64,000 nucleotides of DNA, taken from positions 35,402 to 99,401 of the forward strand of contig CAZHON010000003.1 in the NCBI GenBank assembly GCA_964534565.1. Direction: 5' to 3'. Below, one piece after another: positions 18,401 through 26,518 of this stretch; the first letter of the stretch is position 1; every line of letters starts with the position of its first letter. Source of the stretch: CAZHON01 sp964534565. GTDB taxonomy: Bacteria > Patescibacteriota > Gracilibacteria > Peribacterales > Peribacteraceae. Under the pieces are notes generated by a model. It saw only the letters and a program-made list of their open reading frames with translations. It searched no databases and was not told the origin of the DNA. The translations under genes were made by a program, and so were the position numbers.

Positions 18401-21003
18401 GTATTGAGTGTTGCCTGCAATCGTTCCGTGGCTTGCACAGCTGTTCGCAATTTCAGGAGTGATTCAATTTTTGCCGAATCGGTAATGCCCAGAGCGAGCA
18501 GGTCGTCTCCTGTGAGATTCTTGAGCATCTCGGAAGAGCGCCCTCTCAAAGACGGAGGCAAGTCATTGAGAATCTTTGTGGAAACCTCGGCACTTTGACT
18601 GATTGCAGCACCCGTGTCGGCGATACGTGCTTCCAAACGACCCGCTTTTCCAAGACGGATGCTCTTTGCCACCGAGGCAGGAGCCTTGAGGATCTTGCCG
18701 GTCGTGGAAAGAATTTCTCCCGGCAACTTTGCCATTCCTCGCACCCCTTCGACGACCGCAATCTTCGTCCCGACCATGGCTGCCTTCGTGCTTGCTCGCA
18801 GCACACTCTTGCCGCTTGCGAGCGAGACCTTGTAGGCAAGAGATGCAGCCTTTGCGCCCGTTCCCGCAGCGCCAAGTCCTGTTGCAGTTGTGAGAACGTT
18901 GAATCCGATTTTTCCGAACGCCTTTCCGTAATTTCCCGCTTCAAATTCTTCTTTTGAAATAAGTGCGTTCAGCATTGCCTCTCTCCCCTCCGAGGTGGCA
19001 AGTGCGCTCAGCCCCGACACGGTATCGATCGGATGAGCGATCAGTGTCGCGACTCCTTCCGCCATTTCTCCTGCGCCTGCGATGAGCCCGGAAGGCAGGT
19101 CGAGTGTTGCAGAAGCGAGGGCCGGAACAACGACATTCAAAACAGGGATATCCTTTACGCTTTCCTTCAGCCACTTACTCGCGTTGTCGATGCCTGCAAC
19201 AATCGTGTCATTGATGACAAACTTAATTCCCTTTCCAAGTCCTTCGAAGGATTCAGAGAATGCGTTCATGCTCGAAGGCACTTCCACACGAGGAAGTCCG
19301 TTCAACGATTTTCCTTGAGCTTCTACGGAGAGAGTGCCCTGCGTGGTTGCGATGTTGGTTTCGAGAACCTTGTCCGAGATCTGGAGTGACACAGTGTTCA
19401 GCTCTGCTTCGCGAGCTGCGTTGGTAGTTAGCACCTCCTTTTCCGTCGTAGCGAGAGTTCCTCGGTGAGTCTCGAGACCAGTGATCGCCTGTTCAAGTGT
19501 TCCGCTTGTTCCCACAAGGCGGAGCGCTTGCTGATCCATGTTCGTAAGCATGGCAGTGGTCTCATTCTCCCCGGCTTTCAACTGCTCAGTCGCCGTCTCA
19601 ATGTCAGCACCGGCATCTGCCACCTGCTCCTTTTTCGTTTCCACACTCTTTTTGTTTTCCTCCAAGAGAGCGAGGCGCTTCTGCAATTCTGATGCTCGGG
19701 TAGGGTCTTTCTCGAGCGGGAGCCTTTCCTTCATCGTCGCGATCGATGCATCGATACCGTTGTTGTTTTCGTCAATTTTCTTCTTTGCATCTTCGACGTT
19801 CATTCTTCCGTCAGAGACTTGGTCTCGTTGAATCTTCAATTCGTCCGAACGCTTCACCATGTCTGCACGTTTCAATCCAAGCTCTGAAAGCGCGATGTCG
19901 ATTTTCTGAGCTTCCTCCTGACGTTTTGCAAATTCAGTAGCCGCTTCCCCCGATGCATTCTTCACAACTGCGAGTTCGCGTTCATTTTTCTTTTGCACTG
20001 CGGCACGAATGGGTTCCGTTCCTTTTGCCAACATATTTCCATCCGCCTGGAATTTCCCTGCAATCGTTTGGAATTCAGTTTGTTTTGTTTTGAAGGTTGT
20101 GCGGGCCTTTTCAATCATGGAGTTTGCCTTCTGCGCGATTTGTTCACGCTTCTCACGGATCATTTCCCCATACGCGGCCTTCGTAAGGCCATAGCCAATA
20201 GCGCCGACTGCGGCGCCAATGAGCGCCCCTGGCGCAGCGCCAATTCCGAAGAACAGCGAGCCGATGGCAGCACCTGCTGCCGCACCTGCAGTCGCAGCTG
20301 TTGCATTTGTTGTTTCGCTGAAGACAGGCATTTCCTTCATGGCCTTCTCATGCACCAACACGGTCTTTTGTGTGAGTTCTTGGAACTGTGCCTGGCTTTG
20401 CTGCAAACGATTGAAGTTCGCCTCCTGTGTTTGCAATTGCTGCATCAATACTTTTGGATCTTCAATTTTTGCGAGTGCTTCAGGGTCCAAATTCACAATT
20501 CCTTTCAGGTCAATTTCCTGGCTTTCTAATTCTTTCTGCGCCTGATCCAATGTCTTTGCGTCGTTCTCGATTTTTTTCTGTGCTGCCGTGGTTTCTTGCT
20601 TGGCTTTGTCGTTTTTTTCCTTTGCGTCCGCCATGTCTCCTCCGAATGCGGAAAGGTTGCTCGTCAATTTTTCAACGGCATGATTCTTGAATTTTGAAAA
20701 TTCATTATTGGACAAGCCAGCAACGCCGTTTGCATCAAATGAATTGATGGCCGTCTGAAAATAATTGCCAACTTCCGTTCGAAACTGTGTTCCCAGCTCC
20801 CTTGGAAGAGTTTTGAGATCGTCGTTGTACTTCCCGATCGTATCGTTTGTTGCTTTCAGCAAGTCATCACTGCGCTTGCGTGCCAACTCGGCATCAGCCT
20901 TCGCCTTTTCCTCGGGTGTTTGCGGTTTTTCCGCAGCAAGTTTTCCTTGCAGTGGAGCAAGGTTTTCTTGATTCAGCTTGAATTGTTCTGCTCCTGGGCT
21001 CAT
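15451..21003 (-). CDS. Giant multidomain helical protein (1850 residues), effector-like layout
   Basis: No family recognised over the full length. In order: coiled coil (about 130-215), a glycine-zipper hydrophobic patch (234-275, GAAAGAAIGSLFFGIGAAPG), coiled coils (280-550), and a Gly/Ala-rich segment (595-780, including AHPIDTVSGL) resembling the central region of polymorphic toxins and phage structural proteins. A 60-residue repeat occurs twice (about 1066-1137 and 1238-1317, each with SPEF..KF..W). A polyproline stretch (1457-1482) and an unknown beta-rich C-terminal domain (about 1550-1715) complete it. No signal peptide. ATG overlaps the stop of the preceding small gene (ATGA, 21000-21003). 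Confidence 0.7.
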   Translation of the reverse strand: MSPGAEQFKLNQENLAPLQGKLAAEKPQTPEEKAKADAELARKRSDDLLKATNDTIGKYNDDLKTLPRELGTQFRTEVGNYFQTAINSFDANGVAGLSNNEFSKFKNHAVEKLTSNLSAFGGDMADAKEKNDKAKQETTAAQKKIENDAKTLDQAQKELESQEIDLKGIVNLDPEALAKIEDPKVLMQQLQTQEANFNRLQQSQAQFQELTQKTVLVHEKAMKEMPVFSETTNATAATAGAAAGAAIGSLFFGIGAAPGALIGAAVGAIGYGLTKAAYGEMIREKREQIAQKANSMIEKARTTFKTKQTEFQTIAGKFQADGNMLAKGTEPIRAAVQKKNERELAVVKNASGEAATEFAKRQEEAQKIDIALSELGLKRADMVKRSDELKIQRDQVSDGRMNVEDAKKKIDENNNGIDASIATMKERLPLEKDPTRASELQKRLALLEENKKSVETKKEQVADAGADIETATEQLKAGENETTAMLTNMDQQALRLVGTSGTLEQAITGLETHRGTLATTEKEVLTTNAAREAELNTVSLQISDKVLETNIATTQGTLSVEAQGKSLNGLPRVEVPSSMNAFSESFEGLGKGIKFVINDTIVAGIDNASKWLKESVKDIPVLNVVVPALASATLDLPSGLIAGAGEMAEGVATLIAHPIDTVSGLSALATSEGREAMLNALISKEEFEAGNYGKAFGKIGFNVLTTATGLGAAGTGAKAASLAYKVSLASGKSVLRASTKAAMVGTKIAVVEGVRGMAKLPGEILSTTGKILKAPASVAKSIRLGKAGRLEARIADTGAAISQSAEVSTKILNDLPPSLRGRSSEMLKNLTGDDLLALGITDSAKIESLLKLRTAVQATERLQATLNTLKLKAVDPKLTKAATLKGQALDDFIDDWNKNSTLDPGTGDVLLATRDSVLIVDGNGKIRVLRDPSRIADFANEAAMVRGISPIEVHLEIEKSRLGRRLTDAEEKLIIAKNQQTARGANDVLEAKVDGGTSGSAGSGRILDDSSGVAPADAEQAVATLDDVDNTSVLDDIGKRPDAGDTVIAGAGDTVIETTSPNKLRGAIGKAQRELNDFAEKIDTRTFSPEFRAKFDEWKQGKGESFTREELLKESPAAKKQIMELFLKRKELKNARVAYAKELGLQPGQKCMLRGERGWTFQKIDEGGNLLFEKDGVTQRIRPEKQTATIETAPKKQPTAPETAQTQTPDQTAPQNVPATPDSTPTIDTASAEVRMEIKKIKSELRDIQKGIADRIADPKQAGRYSPEFVQKFEAWQNGTGDLDGASIATELKRFPSGGAPELEALQRSGRELSAAQKKNPVTGKTPTEKSAAANPSEKVERAVSSTVSEEGLPFKKILENDPELQRMRDTILKLEDTPEGLAKRYEAAEFILDMGPDGLSPIQRRAIKEAHEVPMADPSKGYSPAELKQKMEILVEHDTFGPLDADKLLRMGVCGSPPPPPRLPLKNIGPNRVPPPPPVPARRMNQPSTGPSISTAPNKPLAAPPSAPKLAPRPSVTPEFANALKTAMDRTGVDVPMPAPMQAALSDIIRTGDVEILVHTPLPDSNLGIGFSRLGNEKAVARTKGMDSRRIPQMTSRADSLDGRGADVRNFARKNNGADAAGETLILQPSTADGKMILQYSYSSEGYLDGAGRPGSQFGVQLRLDPSEATRVYELLKQHPEQVRVFMVDAASTVQDFDNVWKNRTPNYATAPKRQLTITRFDENGGMPELSSYSGEGNQLTKIDPPDKVRSLMEGANKRSAEYVRSQATKAQLESVLSGQGIDVKDLERSIGMQLSGNNSKLLLQVLATPPASGIFGKSYKPWMKVMTDGGVSPEVAKKTVNYLKSRVR

Positions 21004-21311
21004 GAATTTGAGATGAGAGACTGTTCAAGTGCAGCAAGTGCACCCTGTTCAGTGGATGAGTTTTGCGAGCTCATTTTTTGGAACTGATCATGAACAAATT
21101 TCTTAAAATGTTCGGCAAATGTCGGATCTGCGTCGACAATGCGTCGCAACATCACATCTTGTTCTTCCAAAAGTTCGTTCAAAATTATCTCCAAGGCAGG
21201 CAGCGCATCTTCAGGAGCAGCATTGATTTGAGTCTCCAAAACATCCGTCTGAGCAGGTGCCAAAAACACCAATTTTCTCAGCAATTCAGTGAGAGATGTA
21301 TGTGTAGGCAT
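21000..21311 (-). CDS. Small helical protein coupled to the giant protein
   Basis: A 103-residue acidic helical protein (MPTHTSLTELLRKLVFLAPA) ending TEQGALAALEQSLISNS. The tail resembles those of the small proteins at 5579 and 9011. Its stop overlaps the start of the 1850-residue gene by 4 bases, so the two should be translated together. On the minus strand TTGATACAAT (TACAAT at 21320-21325) ends 8 bases before the ATG, giving a leaderless mRNA. By layout it could be a chaperone, adaptor or subunit for the giant partner, but nothing in the sequence proves this. Confidence 0.6.
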   Translation of the reverse strand: MPTHTSLTELLRKLVFLAPAQTDVLETQINAAPEDALPALEIILNELLEEQDVMLRRIVDADPTFAEHFKKFVHDQFQKMSSQNSSTEQGALAALEQSLISNS

Positions 21312-21360
21312 ATCAAGCTATTGTATCAAATTTTTGGCTTTATAGCCAGACTGAGGCAGT

Positions 21361-22191
21361 TTACTGTTTGTACAACCCCTCGCCTTCCCATGCGGTGACA
21401 TGCGTCAAAATGCCAAATGAGCGCAATCTGTTGAGGATTTCCTTATTTGGATGGCCATATTTGTTTTGGCGCGCCGCTGAGATCATGGCCTGTTTTGGGC
21501 TTGCAGCAAGCAAAAAACCAGTTCCCGACGACGTCTTGCTGCCGTGGTGTGCGACTTTGAGGACGACGGATTCGAACGGTTGCCCGCTGCGCAGGAGCGC
21601 GTCTTCTGCAGGTGCCTCAATGTCCCCTGTCATGAGGATTGATCGATCGTTCCACAGCGCGCGAAAGACAATGCCCGAATTGTTTGTGTCATCGACCTTC
21701 TTTCCAAAGTCCGTCGTGAGGGGTGCCACCACATCGAAAACCAATCCGTCATCGAACACGATGTCTTTCCGCGGGTCGGGCAGAAGTATGGGGATATGCT
21801 GCGAAGAAATTTCCGACAGAAGATCGCGATAGATCTGGGTCTCTGCCTGCACACCCGTGATGAGCACGGCACGAACGTTGTACCGCCGCAGCACCCACAA
21901 TAATCCAGCACTGTGGTCGCTGTCGGGGTGCGTGAGCACGACGAGATCGATCGTGCGATCGAGAAAAGACATGTGATGGGACAGTTGACCAAGCACACTG
22001 CGGTCGGGGCCACCGTCGACAAGAATTTGGTGTCCGCTGGGACTGACAAGCAGAGTTGCATCCCCTTGGCCGATGTTTAAAAAATATGCTTCCAGCGTTC
22101 CGGTCGGATTCGTGCGAAGTTCGTGTACGCACACAACGCAAATGATGAGCACGAGCACGTGAAATGCGAGCGGATGACGCAGGAATGACAT
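21361..22191 (-). CDS. ComEC/Rec2-type metallo-beta-lactamase domain protein
   Basis: A 276-residue protein with one N-terminal membrane or signal segment (LAFHVLVLIICVVCVHEL) followed by the hydrolase domain found at the C terminus of ComEC: FLNIGQGDATLL, THPDSDHSAGL and KVAHHGSKTSS. The metal-binding motif HPDSDHS is intact. The large ComEC channel domain is absent, so this is a stand-alone extracytoplasmic hydrolase. In full ComEC this domain is proposed to degrade the non-transforming DNA strand. It lies 9 bases downstream of the LPQTG protein on the same strand. Confidence 0.85.
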   Translation of the reverse strand: MSFLRHPLAFHVLVLIICVVCVHELRTNPTGTLEAYFLNIGQGDATLLVSPSGHQILVDGGPDRSVLGQLSHHMSFLDRTIDLVVLTHPDSDHSAGLLWVLRRYNVRAVLITGVQAETQIYRDLLSEISSQHIPILLPDPRKDIVFDDGLVFDVVAPLTTDFGKKVDDTNNSGIVFRALWNDRSILMTGDIEAPAEDALLRSGQPFESVVLKVAHHGSKTSSGTGFLLAASPKQAMISAARQNKYGHPNKEILNRLRSFGILTHVTAWEGEGLYKQ

Positions 22192-22200
22192 GCGTTCAAC

Positions 22201-23442
22201 TTACGCCTTCTTCTGCTTGCGGCGCTGTGCCTGCACACCGGCGCATCCTCCGGCAATTGCCAGCAATGCCGCCGTTCCGACGCCTGTTTGAGGCAGATGT
22301 GTGTTCCGTGGTGGAGTGGATCGTGGAGGGGTCACGCTTCCTGTGACGCCAGATTCTGACGGAAGAATGATGCGCTGGAAGACGCCACGTGACAGCGACT
22401 GATCCATGCCGATTGTTTGCACAAGAATGCCAAGCTCGCCGCTCTGCACTCCTGGAATACGAACGGATGAAACGTTGTTCTGCAAATTCTGAACCGATCC
22501 AAATGACTGACCGCCGTCGACGCTCTGTGAAATGCGATATCCGGCGATTGTTCCTTGGACAGCAGCCCACGACACCTGAATGGTGTAACGGTTAGCGCCT
22601 TCGTATGCCGTTTGTACCTGCAGATTCTGAACGTCTGCTCCTGCTCCCGTTCCAACGATTGTTGGAGATTGAGAAGGAGGAACGCCGTTCACGCTGCCGA
22701 CGAAAAGCATATCCGTTTGTTCAGGATCCAGCGTGAGAACGCTTCCGCCATTCTCCCCTTCCACCGTGCGACCACGAACGGCTGTATCAATGTGAACTTG
22801 GTACGTACGCTGTCGTTCCTGTGGGAGAGTGTCGAGCAACACGCCGGTTCCGTTGGCCACGATGCGATAAATTGCGAGGGTTCCGTTGTTTCCGTCTTTG
22901 ATGGAGAACGCGGTTTTAATCGTCTGAGCGTCGAGCACGACAGGAGCATTGAATGTCAGAAGAACGCCCGTTGCAGAGACGGACTCAACCTTCAACGCAC
23001 GAAGAACGTTTGTAGATGGCGAAAAGCTGACTGTCGTCGTCGTAGGTGTGGAGGGCACGGTCGGTGCCTGTGCGACACTGTCGCCGATGTGCACATGTGC
23101 CTCTTCTTCAAAGAGCGGGCTCTCTTCACCATCCGTGTTCACGGCAAGAACCGTTGCGTAGACGTCGGTGACGTCGGGCATGCGGGGGAGAGTCAATTCA
23201 GTCACGCTTCCGTTTGTGTCCGAAGAATCGTCGAAGACTGCATTGTTATCGAGAATCGATTCGTGGCTGTAGAACACGCGGTACGATGCAATGTCTCCGT
23301 CCACTTTGTCCCAACGGATGACGACACCATTCGGCGTCGACTCTGCTGAAATATTCGTGACGTTTTCAGGCGGCGTCGCAAGAGCTGTCACAGGGAGAAG
23401 CAATGCGAAGAGCGCAGTTGAGAGACGGAGTTTGTTTTGCAT
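22201..23442 (-). CDS. Secreted fibronectin-type protein with LPQTG sorting-like tail
   Basis: A 413-residue exported protein with signal peptide (LSTALFALLLPVTALA), an N-terminal fibronectin type III domain (about 25-110, VIRWDKVDGDIASYRVFYS), a central beta-sandwich (about 150-245) and a second fibronectin type III domain (about 275-365, VSWAAVQGTIAGYRIS). The end is LPQTG, a hydrophobic helix and basic residues (RRKQKK), the classic sortase signal arrangement. A sortase gene is not visible here. On the minus strand TACAAT (23451-23456) lies 8 bases before the ATG with GAGGAG in between. Confidence 0.8.
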   Translation of the reverse strand: MQNKLRLSTALFALLLPVTALATPPENVTNISAESTPNGVVIRWDKVDGDIASYRVFYSHESILDNNAVFDDSSDTNGSVTELTLPRMPDVTDVYATVLAVNTDGEESPLFEEEAHVHIGDSVAQAPTVPSTPTTTTVSFSPSTNVLRALKVESVSATGVLLTFNAPVVLDAQTIKTAFSIKDGNNGTLAIYRIVANGTGVLLDTLPQERQRTYQVHIDTAVRGRTVEGENGGSVLTLDPEQTDMLFVGSVNGVPPSQSPTIVGTGAGADVQNLQVQTAYEGANRYTIQVSWAAVQGTIAGYRISQSVDGGQSFGSVQNLQNNVSSVRIPGVQSGELGILVQTIGMDQSLSRGVFQRIILPSESGVTGSVTPPRSTPPRNTHLPQTGVGTAALLAIAGGCAGVQAQRRKQKKA

Positions 23443-23499
23443 TTCTCCTCATTGTACCAAAAAATGCCCGTTTGAGCAATCCTTCGAGAGGCCCCGTTC

Positions 23500-24945
23500 T
23501 CACTGTCGAAGCGCCTTCAAAAGCCCCGTTCCCCACACAAACACTCCTACCAACACTCCGCCGATAGCCAAAAAAAGCGCGGTTGTGGCCGATCCCGTCA
23601 GCAGTGGACGCACGAAGAAGAGGCTGGCGCTCAGGAGGACAATGAACATCGCAAGACGCAGCAGGTCGCGCATCGAGATGCCAAACGGCACCGCGCGCAG
23701 TGTGCGAAGGAGGAGAACCCCCGCCAGCAGAACGTGCACGAGTGCCGAGGTCATGCTTGCTCCGACAAATCCGTGGGAAGGAATGAGTGCAATGTTGAGT
23801 GCAAGGGAGAGCAGTGCGCCTGCTGCGAGTGTTTCCACGAGTGGCCGCCAGATGTGTTTGCTGAGAAGAACGTAGAAGCAGAACACGATGATTCCGTTTG
23901 CGAACATCGAGATGCTCAAAATTTGAAGCGCCGTATCAGAGCCCGGATGCAGTGCCGTGCTCAGGTATCGATCGGTCGTGAGCAGTTGCATGATGGGGCG
24001 AGCCCACAGAGCGGCGAAGATTCCCGCGCAGGTGGAGAGCAGCAGTGTCGCAAGAAGTGTGCGTGATAGCAGAGAGCGCACGCGTTCATGCGATGCGGTT
24101 GCAAGTTGCGGCAATGTACTGTTGAGAAGGAACGTCGGGAACAGGTACGCCATATCCATAATGCGCTGCACGAAGCCGTAGTATGCATTCTGCTGAGCGT
24201 AGTCCGGGCGCAGGAGTGCGAGCAGCGTGACATCGAATTGCCGGTACAGAGCGGTTGCAAAAAATGCGACCCCGTAGGGCACAGCTTGCGTTGCAAGCAG
24301 CGTCAGCATCGCACGATCGAACGACGGTCGAATGCGCGTGAGACGCGATGCAAACGTGATCGAGAGGATCAGGAGCACGAGCGCACCGATGCTTCCGAAT
24401 CCAAGCATCAAAAATAAATCATGCGTGTCTGTGCTGCCTCGCACTCCACTCCACACCAATCCTGCGATCAGTGCGACTGCGACAATGCGCTGGATCACTT
24501 CTGCAATGAAGACGAATCCCATGCGGTAGTGCACTTGGAACACAGTGCGCAGAACTCCTGCCAGAAGAGTACAGGCAGGAACGAGGGAGGCGATGCTCAC
24601 CGAGAGTGGCAATGGTGTGCCGCGCCAGCTTGGAATGATCCAAACAAAGAGAAGCGCTGCGCCCAAGGAAAGAGCGAGCGTGATGCAGCGTAGGACCATC
24701 AATGCGCCGAGTACCTTTGCCTTGTTTTCAGCTTTACTGACTTCTCGTACCGCAACGGCATAGAGTCCAAAATCTGCGAGGATTCCGAATAACTGTAGGT
24801 ATCCGTATGCGGAGTTATATTCCCCTGCCAATTCCAAACTGAGCCCAATCGCCACGAACTTCACCGTGATGATCGATAGCCCCGCCATCACGACTTGAGA
24901 TGCAATCTGCCACAGTGTCGAAACGGTGATTTGGCGGGAGGTCAT
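23500..24945 (-). CDS. Polysaccharide/lipid flippase, MATE-like (MurJ/Wzx superfamily)
   Basis: A 481-residue integral membrane protein with about 12-14 hydrophobic helices and the N-terminal TLWQIASQVVMAGLSIITVKF pattern typical of the oligosaccharide-lipid flippase superfamily. It likely moves a lipid-linked sugar across the membrane, in keeping with the sugar-1-P transferase at 40.1 kb and glycosyltransferase at 45.5 kb, though not adjacent to them. Start ATG 24945 is chosen over longer frames because TACGCT (24952-24957) ends 6 bases before it and because the helix pattern begins there. A strong terminator of the upstream gene directly precedes the promoter. Confidence 0.8.
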   Translation of the reverse strand: MTSRQITVSTLWQIASQVVMAGLSIITVKFVAIGLSLELAGEYNSAYGYLQLFGILADFGLYAVAVREVSKAENKAKVLGALMVLRCITLALSLGAALLFVWIIPSWRGTPLPLSVSIASLVPACTLLAGVLRTVFQVHYRMGFVFIAEVIQRIVAVALIAGLVWSGVRGSTDTHDLFLMLGFGSIGALVLLILSITFASRLTRIRPSFDRAMLTLLATQAVPYGVAFFATALYRQFDVTLLALLRPDYAQQNAYYGFVQRIMDMAYLFPTFLLNSTLPQLATASHERVRSLLSRTLLATLLLSTCAGIFAALWARPIMQLLTTDRYLSTALHPGSDTALQILSISMFANGIIVFCFYVLLSKHIWRPLVETLAAGALLSLALNIALIPSHGFVGASMTSALVHVLLAGVLLLRTLRAVPFGISMRDLLRLAMFIVLLSASLFFVRPLLTGSATTALFLAIGGVLVGVFVWGTGLLKALRQ

Positions 24946-24960
24946 AGCGATAGCGTACAG

Positions 24961-24996
24961 AAAAAAAGGCGATCGGTCTCCGAGGAGACCGTCGCC
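24961..24996 (-). terminator. Terminator of the receiver-like gene
   Basis: On the minus strand GGCGACGGTCTC pairs with GAGACCGATCGCC, followed by TTTTTTT. Long stem and uninterrupted U tract. It ends just before the -10 of the flippase gene. Confidence 0.9.
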
Positions 24997-25036
24997 GTTT
25001 AGGTGAGGGCAATCGTTTAAGACGCGGCAGGTGTGT

Positions 25037-25450
25037 CTACGCAGACGGCTTGAGACGTAGGACGCTATTCGCAGGGAGCTCTCCACCCTCAAGAGCGATC
25101 CTGAGTGCTTCAAAAATTTCTTCTGGGGGCTGATTCATGATCACGTAATCAGAAGCTTTGATTAGCTTGGCGCCCAGAATCAGTTCGTCGCTTTCCCACA
25201 GAGTGAAAATCACGATCTTTAGTGAGGGGAACTGCACCCGCACTTTTTCGAGAAAAAGGAAGGCGTCTTTATCATCTCCGCCACGGGTTTTGCCGACATC
25301 TGAAAGAAATAAATCGGGCGGATCAGACAAGAGCATAGGCATCACATCGTCTTCCCTTACTACCGTCCTGAGAATAAATTCTTCCCGATAAAAAAGACAG
25401 TGAAGTGATGTGCAGATAAAATCTGTTTTGTTGTGTATCAACAGCTTCAT
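25037..25450 (-). CDS. Degenerate response-regulator receiver-like protein
   Basis: A 137-residue single-domain protein. PPDLFLSDVG (45-53, candidate phospho-acceptor D51), KIVIFT (78-83) and the alternating pattern fit a CheY-like receiver fold. The usual N-terminal acidic pair is replaced by IHNKTD, and the conserved Lys near the end is replaced (IMNQPPEEI), so normal phosphorylation is doubtful. Unlike most neighbours it has a good SD (AAGGAG 8 bases before the ATG), a TTGACA/AATAAT promoter, a leader of about 70 bases and a strong terminator. A longer reading from 25489 lacks an SD. Confidence 0.6.
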   Translation of the reverse strand: MKLLIHNKTDFICTSLHCLFYREEFILRTVVREDDVMPMLLSDPPDLFLSDVGKTRGGDDKDAFLFLEKVRVQFPSLKIVIFTLWESDELILGAKLIKASDYVIMNQPPEEIFEALRIALEGGELPANSVLRLKPSA

Positions 25451-25526
25451 TGTGAAACTCCTTGGTTGTATTTGGACACGTTCGAACACCTGGCCGGTGC
25501 TGAAAAGAACGACTGTCCTAATGGTT

Positions 25527-25555
25527 ATTATTAAATAAATACCTATTTATGTCAA
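25527..25555 (-). promoter_or_regulatory. Sigma-70 promoter of the receiver-like gene
   Basis: On the minus strand TTGACA (25550-25555), a 17-base spacer and AATAAT (25527-25532). The spacer contains the palindrome TAAATAGGTATTTA. It is divergent from the pyrB promoter and separated from it by only a few bases. Confidence 0.7.
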
Positions 25556-25562
25556 TTATTAC

Positions 25563-25590
25563 TTGACTTAGCCAATAGAGCCAATAGAGT
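25563..25590 (+). promoter_or_regulatory. pyrB promoter
   Basis: TTGACT at 25563-25568, a 16-base spacer and TAGAGT at 25585-25590. Predicted transcription start falls 3-4 bases before the ATG at 25601. Confidence 0.5.
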
Positions 25591-25600
25591 GGCCCCCGAC

Positions 25601-26518
25601 ATGCCACTCCCATTCCGACACCTTACCTCGACGGGCCAGCTCACACGAGCGGACGCCGATTCTATTTTGAAGACCGCAGAAGAGATGGAACAGGTGCTCG
25701 AGAAGGGTGGCAGCGAACTTCTGAAAGGAAAAATTCTTGCGAGCTTGTTCTACGAACCCTCCACGCGCACTCGCCTTTCGTTTGAGTCGGCGATGCATCG
25801 CCTTGGCGGTCGTGTGATCAGTGCAGAAGGATTGCAATTCAGTTCGCTCTACAAAGGAGAAACGATCGAAGACACAATGATGATGGCCGGTCAGTACGCC
25901 GACATTATTGTCATGCGTCACCCGCTCCAAGGGTCTGCAGACCAGGCAGCAGCAGCCGCTCCGGTCCCATTTCTCAACGCAGGTGACGGCCCTGGCCAAC
26001 ACCCAACCCAAGCATTGCTCGACCTCTATACGATTTTAAAGGAACGCGGAAAGATCGAAGGTCTGCACATCGCAATGGTCGGAGATCTCAAGTACGGACG
26101 CACGGTGCATTCCCTCTCCGCCCTCCTCGCGCTCTATCCGAATGTGACATTCACCTTCATTGCACCGAAGGAATTGCCGATGCCCGAGAAGGTCACAAAG
26201 ATCTTGAAGGAAAAGGGCCTCTCCTACACCGAAACAACGGATATCAAAGAAGGGCTTACGGCAGACGTTCTCTACGTCACGCGCGTACAGAAAGAACGAT
26301 TCACGGACGAGGCAGAATACGAACGCCTCAAGCTCGCCTACATTGTGACGGCAGATCTTTTGAAGGGTCACGATGTCACGGTGATGCATCCACTGCCTCG
26401 TGTCGGAGAAATTACGACCGATGTCGACTCGCTTCCGAATGCTGCATACTTCCGCCAGGCACGTAATGGCGTACCAGTACGCATGGCGCTGCTCGCTCTC
26501 CTGCTCAACAAAGCCTGA
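25601..26518 (+). CDS. pyrB: Aspartate carbamoyltransferase, catalytic subunit
   Basis: A 305-residue enzyme making carbamoyl-aspartate from carbamoyl phosphate and aspartate, the second step of UMP synthesis. The carbamoyl phosphate loop FYEPSTRTRLSFE and the aspartate-binding MHPLPRVGEI are intact, with the HPTQALLDL block between them. Length is typical of the catalytic chain; no regulatory chain pyrI is next to it. GTG at 25589 is an alternative start, but it overlaps the -10 box. It overlaps the next gene by one base (TGATG) and is followed by pyrC two genes on. Confidence 0.95.
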   Translation: MPLPFRHLTSTGQLTRADADSILKTAEEMEQVLEKGGSELLKGKILASLFYEPSTRTRLSFESAMHRLGGRVISAEGLQFSSLYKGETIEDTMMMAGQYADIIVMRHPLQGSADQAAAAAPVPFLNAGDGPGQHPTQALLDLYTILKERGKIEGLHIAMVGDLKYGRTVHSLSALLALYPNVTFTFIAPKELPMPEKVTKILKEKGLSYTETTDIKEGLTADVLYVTRVQKERFTDEAEYERLKLAYIVTADLLKGHDVTVMHPLPRVGEITTDVDSLPNAAYFRQARNGVPVRMALLALLLNKA

